NCBI GenBank assembly: GCA_948433815.1 | Contig: CAOJDZ010000031.1 | Location: forward strand, 1-7,137 | DNA length: 7,137 nucleotides | From: an uncultured Clostridia bacterium | GTDB lineage: Bacteria > Bacillota_I > Bacilli_A > RF39 > UBA660 | Reading direction: 5' to 3' | In this document: piece after piece, positions 1 to 5,187 of the stretch | Numbering within the stretch: the stretch's first letter is position 1 | How the letters are laid out: each line of letters opens with the position of its first letter | The notes under the pieces: model-generated | Told to the model about the DNA's origin: nothing | The model's input: only the letters and a program-made list of their open reading frames with translations | The model's database searches: none | Translations under genes and position numbers: made by a program

Positions 1-11
1 GTGTAATTTTC

Positions 12-28
12 AATCTAACTACTAGATT
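12..28 (-). other. Small hairpin after the last gene
   Basis: AATCTA and TAGATT form a 6-bp perfect stem with a five-base loop, seven bases after the stop of the hypothetical gene. It lacks a U-tract, so it is at most a weak terminator or processing structure. Confidence 0.25.
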
Positions 29-34
29 TACTTC

Positions 35-541
35 TTACACTTTTATAGTACCAAAATCATTATCTAATTTTTCTTTAACATAATATACACCATAACTATT
101 ATCAAGATTTAAAATTGTAACTACAGTTCCTACTCTTATTCTTTCTTTAAAATACTTTTCACAAAATAAAGAAAATTGAGACGTTACTCTACTATCATAA
201 ACTGCTGTTAACCTTAAATATAAAACTATTTTTTCAAAATCTATTTGATTTATTTCATCAGTAATAACCGCAATTATTTTATAACCTTTTGGTATTATAG
301 TTAAATTTTCTGTAGGCACAGAAGCATAATTCAAACCAGGATAATTTGATTTAAAAAGTGCTAAAGTTTGTTCAGACCTATTCTCTAAATATTTTAATTG
401 GTTAACAAGTAACCCTTCTTTTAAAGTATCTAAAACCAGATATGCTCTTACTCGTTTATTAAATGGAACTTTTGTATATTCTTCTAAAGTTTCATTTTCA
501 TAAGGCGGTCTCTCTGCCAAAATAACTTTCCTATTAAACAT
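35..541 (-). CDS. Conserved-looking hypothetical protein downstream of nusG
   Basis: I do not recognise this 168-residue protein. It has a strong SD (AAGGGG, five bases before the ATG at 541) and starts 14 bases after the nusG stop, so it is very likely the third gene of the secE-nusG transcript. The sequence has no signal peptide and no clear membrane span. The N-terminal 75 residues are charged and mixed. The middle (about 80-135) alternates hydrophobic strands and helices (YKIIAVITDE, FEKIVLYLRL, LFCEKYFKERI). The end (RVGTVVTILNLDNSYGVYYVKEKL) looks beta-rich, like a small barrel or KOW/OB-type strand set, but I see no diagnostic motif. In many bacteria this position holds rplK; this is not L11. 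Its function may relate to transcription or translation by position only. Confidence 0.8.
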   Translation of the reverse strand: MFNRKVILAERPPYENETLEEYTKVPFNKRVRAYLVLDTLKEGLLVNQLKYLENRSEQTLALFKSNYPGLNYASVPTENLTIIPKGYKIIAVITDEINQIDFEKIVLYLRLTAVYDSRVTSQFSLFCEKYFKERIRVGTVVTILNLDNSYGVYYVKEKLDNDFGTIKV

Positions 542-555
542 AATTTCCCCTTAAA

Positions 556-1095
556 TTAATTTTTACTTATTTGAACAATATCAACTTCTACTGGAGTTTC
601 TTGACCAAATAAATCTATTAAAACATTTAACTTTTGATTATCTAAATCAATAGTTTGAACTTTTCCATACATTCCTTTAAATGGACCATCAATAATAGTA
701 ACAGAATCTCCTTCATTTAAGTCAGTCTCAACATCTATTCTACTTAGTCCTTCACTAGCTAAAATTCTATCAATTTCTTGAGGAAGTAAAGGTGTAGGTT
801 TTGCTCCTTTACCACTAGAACCTATAAATCCAGTAACACCAGGAGTATTACGAACAACATACCATGCTTCATCGCTCATAACCATTTCAACAAGAACATA
901 CCCAGGAAACATTTTCTTAGTTTTCTCTTTCTTAACTCCATCTTTTATCTCTACTTCTTTAGTTTCAGGAACAATAACTCTAAAAATGTTATCTTCCATT
1001 CCCATAGATTCAGTTCTCATAAGTAAATTTTCTTTAACTTTACTTTCATGCCCAGAATAAGTATTAACAACATACCATAATTTTTGTTCTTCCAT
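556..1095 (-). CDS. nusG: Transcription termination/antitermination factor NusG
   Basis: NusG binds RNA polymerase, tunes pausing and links transcription to Rho or the ribosome. The 179-residue protein has the standard two-domain layout. The NGN domain (about 5-112) contains WYVVNTYSGHE (7-17), MFPGYVLVEM (62-71), and WYVVRNTPGVTGFIG (78-92). The KOW domain (about 124-179) contains the signature VTIIDGPFKGMYGKV (132-146) and ends VEVDIVQISKN. Length and motifs are complete. Translation starts on an ATG overlapping the secE stop by one base, with a modest AGGG upstream inside secE. The next gene follows after 14 bases, suggesting a shared transcript. Confidence 0.97.
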   Translation of the reverse strand: MEEQKLWYVVNTYSGHESKVKENLLMRTESMGMEDNIFRVIVPETKEVEIKDGVKKEKTKKMFPGYVLVEMVMSDEAWYVVRNTPGVTGFIGSSGKGAKPTPLLPQEIDRILASEGLSRIDVETDLNEGDSVTIIDGPFKGMYGKVQTIDLDNQKLNVLIDLFGQETPVEVDIVQISKN

Positions 1096-1274
1096 TACTT
1101 CACAATCCCTTTCACAAATGTAAATATTAAATCAAGTCCATAAAAATATACTCCAAAAAATACCATTAAGAACAATATGACAAAAGAATATTTAGCCATA
1201 TTTTTTCCGCTTGGCCATCTAACCATTTTTGATTCACTTTTTACGCCTTTAAAAAATGTCTTAATTGCTTTCAT
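1095..1274 (-). CDS. secE: Preprotein translocase subunit SecE
   Basis: SecE is the small essential subunit that clamps SecY in the protein-export channel of the cell membrane. The start at 1274 gives 59 residues, typical of single-span SecE of Gram-positive bacteria. A basic amphipathic N-terminus (MKAIKTFFKGVKSE) is followed by the conserved SKMVRWPSGKNM (15-26), then one membrane span at about 28-50. The start is chosen because GGAGG (1280-1284) lies five bases upstream. A longer frame from 1334 would add 20 residues, cover the promoter and lack family similarity. The stop TAA shares its last A with the nusG ATG (TAATG), so the two are translationally coupled. The order secE-nusG is nearly universal in bacteria. 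Confidence 0.95.
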   Translation of the reverse strand: MKAIKTFFKGVKSESKMVRWPSGKNMAKYSFVILFLMVFFGVYFYGLDLIFTFVKGIVK

Positions 1275-1304
1275 AAACGCCTCCATAAAAAAAACACTTT
1301 TCTG

Positions 1305-1328
1305 TGTGTGACTAAAATATATCACACA
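1305..1328. promoter_or_regulatory. Inverted repeat flanking the -10 box of the secE promoter
   Basis: TGTGTGA (1305-1311) and TCACACA (1322-1328) are perfect 7-bp arms enclosing ten bases that contain the whole -10 hexamer. A dimeric repressor bound here would cover the promoter. The same arms could form an RNA hairpin only in transcripts reading through from upstream. No regulator is known. Confidence 0.35.
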
Positions 1329-1344
1329 TATCATTTATTTTCAA
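1316..1344 (-). promoter_or_regulatory. Promoter of the secE-nusG operon
   Basis: On the minus strand, TTGAAA (1339-1344) lies 17 bases before TATATT (1316-1321), which is preceded by TGA to make an extended -10. Transcription should begin near 1309, leaving about 35 bases of leader before secE. This indicates that secE-nusG are transcribed independently of the rhodanese gene. Confidence 0.7.
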
Positions 1345-1355
1345 GTAATTTCGAA

Positions 1356-1733
1356 TTATTTAACTATTTCATAATCCCAATTACTTAATCCTCCAAAATC
1401 ATTTATATCAGTATATCCCATATTAGAAAGTATTTCACTTGCTTGTTTACTTCTACCTCCCGACTGACAATATACTAAAATAGTTGCATCCATATTATCA
1501 GTAACAATTTCTTTAAAAGTTGTTTCTATCTTTTCTAAAGGAACATTAACTGCACCTTCTATATGAGAAGTAGAAAACTCGTTCTCACTCCTAACATCAA
1601 TAATATAAATATCATCTCTCTTTTGCATAATATCATAAGCTTCTTTACTACTAATAGTTTTATATTCTATACTTTCACTATTAGTACATCCAAATAAACA
1701 AATTAAAAATATAAATAATATAACTTTTTTCAT
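1356..1733 (-). CDS. Rhodanese-like domain lipoprotein
   Basis: This 125-residue protein has a lipoprotein signal peptide: MKK, a hydrophobic run VILFIFLICLF, and a lipobox LFGC with Cys16, followed by a Ser/Asn/Thr-rich linker. It should be anchored on the outer face of the membrane. Residues about 24-124 form a single rhodanese domain. They include IIDVRSENEF (44-53), HIEGAVNVPL (57-66), the active-site loop CQSGGRS with Cys89 and Arg94, and the closing GGLSNW (114-119). Such domains carry sulfur as a cysteine persulfide or act in thiol redox chemistry; the substrate here is unknown. The catalytic cysteine is present, so the protein is probably active. The Met start is fixed by the signal peptide even though no SD precedes it. 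It lies between the RhuM debris and the secE promoter, whose -35 box begins 11 bases after its stop codon. Confidence 0.88.
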   Translation of the reverse strand: MKKVILFIFLICLFGCTNSESIEYKTISSKEAYDIMQKRDDIYIIDVRSENEFSTSHIEGAVNVPLEKIETTFKEIVTDNMDATILVYCQSGGRSKQASEILSNMGYTDINDFGGLSNWDYEIVK

Positions 1734-1739
1734 ATACTT

Positions 1740-1748
1740 ATTTTATCA
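1740..1748 (-). promoter_or_regulatory. Extended -10 promoter giving a nearly leaderless rhodanese mRNA
   Basis: On the minus strand, TGATAAAAT is an extended -10 element (TG-N-TAAAAT, hexamer 1740-1745). No good -35 is seen 17 bases upstream, which extended -10 promoters tolerate. The expected start site, about seven bases on, falls at or next to the ATG at 1733. No SD is present in the 25 bases before that ATG. Confidence 0.4.
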
Positions 1749-1794
1749 TAAGCAAAAACATAATTAAACTAAAAAATTCATTATTAAATCTTCC

Positions 1795-2184
1795 CCTTTA
1801 TTTAGCATCCCCTTCTTCTCCATCTTAATTTATTCTATTAGCAATATTTTTAATAACTTAACTGTTTTTTCTAAATATTCTAATCTCTTCTGATTTATTG
1901 CACAACCCTTTATAAGATAATCTTTTAATACTTTATTAGCACATCTTCTAAACATAATACCATTTTTAGATTTAACACGGTAACCTACACTGATAATTAC
2001 ATCTAAATTATAATAATCTAACTCTCGTGTCTACATTTTATTTGCCAAAGAACTATGTAAAGTGGTGTGTGCAAATTTTGCACATACCTCTTTTTTATTT
2101 AATTCTCTTTCATTAAATATATTATTTATATGTCTTGTTATAACTGTTTTGTCTCTATCAAATAACTTTTCTAATTGTTTAATG
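1795..2184 (-). pseudogene. RhuM-family gene remnant B, lacking its start and C-terminus
   Basis: This second RhuM fragment begins without a start codon at IKQLEKLFDRDKTVITRHINNIF, directly where remnant A ends. It continues through VCAKFAH to a TAG at 2031-2033, where the family usually has a coding residue after Lys-Met. It resumes in frame as TRELDYYNLDVIISVGYRVKS, then RRCANKVLKDYLIKGCAINQKRLEYLEKTVKLL. Near 1840 a one-base shift would give NIANRIN before a stop, and weak similarity (DGEEGDAK) fades by about 1795. Aligned residues differ at many positions from remnant A, so these are diverged paralogues placed in tandem rather than a fresh duplication. The fragment ends about 60 bases before the rhodanese gene. 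It is not expected to make protein. Confidence 0.75.
2068..2084. repeat. Palindrome in RhuM remnant B
   Basis: TGTGCAAA and TTTGCACA are perfect 8-bp arms around one base, at the position equivalent to the palindrome of remnant A. Beyond a single mismatch (2067/2085), three more base pairs (2064-2066 with 2086-2088) extend the dyad. Compared with remnant A, the outer arm bases differ but still pair. Confidence 0.7.
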
Positions 2185-2188
2185 ATAA

Positions 2189-2549
2189 CTATGCACAACT
2201 TTTAATAAGATAATATTTTAATATCTTATTAGTCCATTTTATAAACATAATAACATTTCTAGATTTACACGGTAACCTACGCTATTAATAACATCTAATT
2301 TATGATAATCTACCATGTGTATTTGCATTTTATTTTCTATCTCACCATGCTTACTGACTGTCGCAAATTTTGCGACAACCACTTCATCTTTTAATTCATC
2401 CTCTAATACATTGTTAACATGCTTACCTATATTTTAATATCTCTATCAAAAAGTTCAGCTATTTGATTCCTATTTAACCCCGTATAATCTTTCATACTAA
2501 CTCCAAGTTTTACCTCTTGATTTTCAAATAATATAATTTCATTTTTCAT
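2189..2549 (-). pseudogene. RhuM-family gene remnant A, frameshifted and 3'-truncated
   Basis: A strong SD and ATG open MKNEIILFENQEVKLG, then LNRNQIAELFDRDIK, the helix-turn-helix-like start of RhuM-family proteins. A missing base near 2432 puts a TAG at 2427-2429. In the next frame the match resumes as IGKHVNNVLEDELK, VVVAKFATVSKHGE and YHKLDVINSVGYRV. A second missing base near 2267 shifts it again to KSRNVIMFIKWTNKILKYYLIKSCA before TAG at 2189. RhuM proteins are normally about 330 residues, so only the N-terminal third remains. RhuM was first named from a Salmonella pathogenicity island; its biochemical role is unknown. It is unlikely to make a protein. The remainder has been replaced by a second RhuM fragment that starts at once downstream. 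Confidence 0.8.
2359..2377. repeat. Palindrome in RhuM remnant A
   Basis: TGTCGCAAA and TTTGCGACA are perfect 9-bp arms around one central base. The site encodes the V-A-K-F-A-T stretch of the RhuM remnant, so part of the symmetry follows from Ala-Lys-Phe-Ala codons (GCAAAATTTGC). The outer arms go beyond that. Confidence 0.7.
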
Positions 2550-2569
2550 AAAAAACTTCTCCTTCATCA
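2550..2569 (-). repeat. Leader repeat with SD, copy 2 (upstream of RhuM remnant A)
   Basis: This stretch matches 3534-3553 in 19 of 20 positions. Here AAGGAGAAG (2556-2564) sits six bases before the ATG at 2547-2549, the ideal position, so this copy is the functional context from which the other seems derived. Confidence 0.6.
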
Positions 2570-2594
2570 CATAATTAAAATTAAATATTTATTA

Positions 2595-3473
2595 CTATTT
2601 ACTAATATTAAATTCGTTATTATTCTCTTTTTCTAAATACTCTAAATCACTAAATAATTTATTATTTTTTAATAATTCAATTTGATTTCTTGCTATCTCA
2701 TTCAATCTAACAATTCTTTCATTTTGAGGTACTTTCATTTTTATTAATTCAGCATTAAGATTTTCTAAATTATTTAGTATTACTAGATGAAATAAATCAG
2801 CACAATCTCTAATGTTCCCTTCATTTGCAATATCAGGATTATTGCTTCGCCATTCTTTTGCTGTCATTCCAAATAGCGCTACATTTATAACATCTGCTTC
2901 TTCAGCATAAATAAATTTCTTTTGTTTCAAAGTTAAAGTAGGAACAATAATATTTTTTATTGCATTTGTATGAACTACATAATTTATTTTGGATAAAATC
3001 CTATTAGCACGCCAATCAATTTTATTTTGATGCGCCTCAATTTTCTTTAATCTTTGAAATTCTTGAATCACATATAACTTAAATTCAGGACTTAACCAAC
3101 TAGCAAACTCAAATGCGATATCTGGATGTGCAAACGTTCCACCATTATTACCAGATTTAGAAATAATACCCCTAGCATTTGTTTCTCTTATCCATTTTTG
3201 CGGAGATATTTTAAATTTATTACTACCTGATTCACTTTTAAACGCGTCGAATTCGACCCCTTTAAATTTATCGTTATTAATTTGCTCCCATAATCCCAAA
3301 TAAGAAATTACATCTTTATTTCTCATCCAGTTTTGAATAGGATACCTAGGATCATCTTCATCAGCATATCTTGCTAAATCAGTAAGTGAAATATACTCCT
3401 GATTTTCGATTCTTAAGATATTAATTCTTTACTCTTTTACTATTATTTCTGTCTTAAAACTATTTTTATTCAT
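2595..3473 (-). pseudogene. KilA-N domain protein with a premature stop at codon 15
   Basis: The reading frame from ATG 3473 runs 292 codons to TAG at 2595, broken only by TAA at 3429-3431 (codon 15). On both sides of the stop the sequence matches the KilA-N family. Before it is MNKNSFKTEIIVKE; after it come ISLTDLARYADEDDPRYPIQNW (codons 28-49), LGLWEQINN, SPQKWIRETNARGIISKSG and GGTFAHPDIAFEFASWLSP (about 111-129). The C-terminal half contains NVALFGMTAKEWR. KilA-N is a DNA-binding domain common in phages and large DNA viruses, and also beside restriction-modification genes. No ATG, GTG or TTG occurs between the stop and Met50, which lies inside the domain and lacks an SD. A functional shortened product is therefore unlikely. 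The otherwise clean frame suggests recent inactivation, or a single-base sequencing error. The RhuM remnant follows after 45 bases. Confidence 0.8.
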
Positions 3474-3531
3474 ACATTAAAACTTTTCTATTATTTTTAA
3501 TTACTTCATAAATTAAATTATTAATTTTCAA
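3466..3531 (-). other. Possible 21-codon leader reading frame upstream of KilA-N
   Basis: A TTG start about ten bases after AAGGAGA opens 21 codons beginning TTG-AAA-ATT-AAT-AAT and ending in TAA at 3466-3468. The end overlaps the KilA-N ATG by 8 nt (ATGAATAA). The KilA-N ATG has no SD of its own, so reinitiation after this frame is a possible way to translate it. The product is Lys/Asn/Ile-rich and not recognised. It could instead be debris of a lost gene or chance. Confidence 0.25.
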
Positions 3532-3533
3532 TC

Positions 3534-3553
3534 AAAAAACATCTCCTTCATCA
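3534..3553 (-). repeat. Leader repeat with SD, copy 1 (upstream of KilA-N)
   Basis: This 20-base stretch matches 2550-2569 with one mismatch and contains the strong SD AAGGAGA. Here the SD is about 70 bases from the KilA-N ATG, too far to serve it directly. It may serve the short reading frame at 3531-3466, or be the surviving head of a lost gene. The rest of 3554-3735, between the terminator and this repeat, shows only the promoter and dyads described; I see no gene there. Confidence 0.6.
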
Positions 3554-3643
3554 TATACACAAGTTCTTAATATCAAAACTCTTATGAAAGAAATGTTTAT
3601 ATCTAGAATTAAAACTATTATCTAACAATTAAATTAAAATATT

Positions 3644-3681
3644 CACATGTGTACAACATACATCTACCGTCTATTGTATGT
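3644..3681. promoter_or_regulatory. Inverted repeats just downstream of the island promoter, candidate operators
   Basis: Two dyads sit in the first 40 bases of the predicted transcript. ACATACA (3656-3662) and TGTATGT (3675-3681) are perfect 7-bp arms 12 bases apart. CACATGTG (3644-3651) is a perfect 8-bp palindrome. Their place at the start site suits binding by a repressor, possibly an island-encoded one. No regulator is identified. Confidence 0.35.
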
Positions 3682-3687
3682 AGTCTC

Positions 3688-3716
3688 ATTGTACCACTCA
3701 TATATTTTGAAGTCAA
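3688..3716 (-). promoter_or_regulatory. Sigma-A-type promoter leading into the KilA-N/RhuM island
   Basis: On the minus strand, TTGACT (3711-3716) and TACAAT (3688-3693) are separated by exactly 17 bases, close to the TTGACA-17-TATAAT consensus. The start site would fall near 3681. It lies just downstream of the gat terminator and about 210 bases before the KilA-N start, so it gives the island its own transcript with a long leader. Confidence 0.7.
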
Positions 3717-3735
3717 CAAAAATATGTTTGTATAT

Positions 3736-3766
3736 AAAAAGAAAATTACAAAATTTCTTTTGCAAT
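3736..3766 (-). terminator. Intrinsic terminator of the gat operon
   Basis: Read on the minus strand, ATTGCAAAA and TTTTGTAAT form a 9-bp stem with one G-U pair, capped by a GAAA tetraloop (3754-3757). The stem is followed by TTTCTTTTT. The stem starts at the first base of the gatB stop codon, so it should end the gat transcript right after gatB. The stem is AT-rich, but the loop and U-tract are classic. Confidence 0.8.
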
Positions 3767-5187
3767 TATCTTTTATTTATCTCTTCATTTAAAATTTTAG
3801 AAGCAACTCCCGGATTAGCCTTACCACCACTTGATTTTAAAACTTGGCCTACTAAAAATCCAACAATATTAGTTTTACCACTCTTATAAGTTTCAACCGC
3901 TTCCATATTTTCATCTAAAACTTTATTAACTATTTCTCTTATTAAATTCTCATCACTAATCTGTTCCATGCCTTTTTCTTTAACTATTGTCTCTGGAGTT
4001 TTCTCTTCTTCTAAAATAAGTGCAAATACTTCTTTAGCTTGTTGACTACTTATTTTACCACTCTTAACCATATTAATAAGTTCTACTAACATCTCTGGAG
4101 TTAAATATACTTCATCAATTGTTTTATTATTAGTATTCATAAACCCTAAAAGTCTAGTAGTCATCCAATTAGCAGCATCTTTTGCGTCTCCACCTAAAGA
4201 AAGAACACTTTCAAAAAAATCACTAACTGCTTTTTCTCTAACTAAAGTCCTAGCATCTTTTGAATTAACTCCTAAACTTATATATTTAAGTTCTCTTTCA
4301 TATGGTAAAGTTGGAATTTCTTTTCTAATTTCATCCAAAAATTCTTTATCAAGTTTTACTACTGGAATATTAGGTTCAACATAAAACTTATAATCTATCG
4401 CATCAACTTTTTCTCTCATAGAAACAGTAACCTTTTCATCATCTACCCATCTACGAGTTTCTTGTTTAACCTGTCCTCCACTTTCTAATATTTCTCTCTG
4501 TCTTTCCATCTCATAAAGAATAATTTCTTTAACACTATTAAATGAATTAATTCCTTTTATTTCAGCACGTACCCCAAGTTCAGTATCAGTCTCTTTCATC
4601 ATAGAAATATTAACATCGACTCTTAACTGTCCTTTATCACTTGAAGCTTCACTAACATCAATATACTTAATAATACTTCTTAAACTTTCTAAAAATTCTA
4701 TAACAGTTTTTTCATCATTAAATACTGGATCTGTTACTATTTCAACTAAAGGTATACCAGCACGATTATAATCAAGTAAACTATACCCATCATAATGATC
4801 CATATTAGCTGTATCTTCCTCTAAATGTAACTGATGAATAGTACATTTCTTTTCTTCTCCATTAAAATTAATAGTTAAATAGCCATTGCGACCAAAAGGT
4901 TCAGTCATTTGAGTTAATTGATATCCTTTAGGTAAATCAGGATAATAATAATTCTTTCTATCAAATTTAACTATATCTGGCACCTCACAATTAAGCGCCA
5001 TCGCAAGTTTTAATGCTTTTCTTATAGCTTCTTTATTAGGAAGTGGTAAAATACCAGGAAAAGCCAAATCTATAACACTTATATTTTCATTAGGTACTTT
5101 AGAATAAGTATTCTTACTACCCGAAAACATCTTAGATTCTGTATTAAGTTCACAGTGAACTTCCAATCCTATAACAGCTTTATACAT
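3766..5187 (-). CDS. gatB: Aspartyl/glutamyl-tRNA amidotransferase subunit B
   Basis: GatB is the tRNA-binding and kinase subunit of GatCAB. It phosphorylates the misacylated Glu or Asp and adds the ammonia supplied by GatA. The 473-residue product is the normal family length. It begins MYKAVIGLEVHCEL, carries KNYYYPDLPKGYQLTQ (79-94), HLEEDTA (121-127) and the GatB signature LDYNRAGIPLVEIVTDP (138-154). It ends in the YqeY-like tail with SGKISSQQAKEVF and GFLVGQVLKSSGGKANPG. The zinc-type CxxC found in many homologues is replaced by a VIDLAFPG segment, as in Bacilli-type GatB. The start at 5187 matches the family N-terminus and has GGTGA at 5193-5197. An earlier in-frame ATG would add 12 residues not seen in homologues. 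Its ATG overlaps the nuclease stop (ATGTATAA), and a terminator begins at its own stop codon. Confidence 0.97.
   Translation of the reverse strand: MYKAVIGLEVHCELNTESKMFSGSKNTYSKVPNENISVIDLAFPGILPLPNKEAIRKALKLAMALNCEVPDIVKFDRKNYYYPDLPKGYQLTQMTEPFGRNGYLTINFNGEEKKCTIHQLHLEEDTANMDHYDGYSLLDYNRAGIPLVEIVTDPVFNDEKTVIEFLESLRSIIKYIDVSEASSDKGQLRVDVNISMMKETDTELGVRAEIKGINSFNSVKEIILYEMERQREILESGGQVKQETRRWVDDEKVTVSMREKVDAIDYKFYVEPNIPVVKLDKEFLDEIRKEIPTLPYERELKYISLGVNSKDARTLVREKAVSDFFESVLSLGGDAKDAANWMTTRLLGFMNTNNKTIDEVYLTPEMLVELINMVKSGKISSQQAKEVFALILEEEKTPETIVKEKGMEQISDENLIREIVNKVLDENMEAVETYKSGKTNIVGFLVGQVLKSSGGKANPGVASKILNEEINKR

Noticed and set aside
12..28. A terminator after the hypothetical gene
   Set aside because: The hairpin is short and no U-tract follows, so I list it only as a hairpin.
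1286..1308. ACAC-AGAAAA-GTGT followed by eight T as a terminator before secE
   Set aside because: The stem is only 4 bp, and it lies within the predicted secE leader, so it would stop secE transcription itself.
1275..1334. A 20-residue N-terminal extension of SecE
   Set aside because: It would cover the promoter start region, lacks an SD, and is not seen in SecE; the GGAGG at 1280-1284 points to the ATG at 1274.
2595..3326. Treating Met at 3326 as the native KilA-N start
   Set aside because: It has no SD and sits inside the KilA-N domain; family similarity continues upstream in frame to 3473 apart from one stop codon.
1790..3560. An insertion sequence or integrase as vehicle of the island
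   Set aside because: No transposase or integrase similarity, terminal inverted repeats or clear target duplication could be seen on either strand.
3647..3889. An 80-codon plus-strand reading frame
   Set aside because: It runs antisense into the conserved 3' end of gatB and across the gat terminator and the island promoter region, and shows no family motif.
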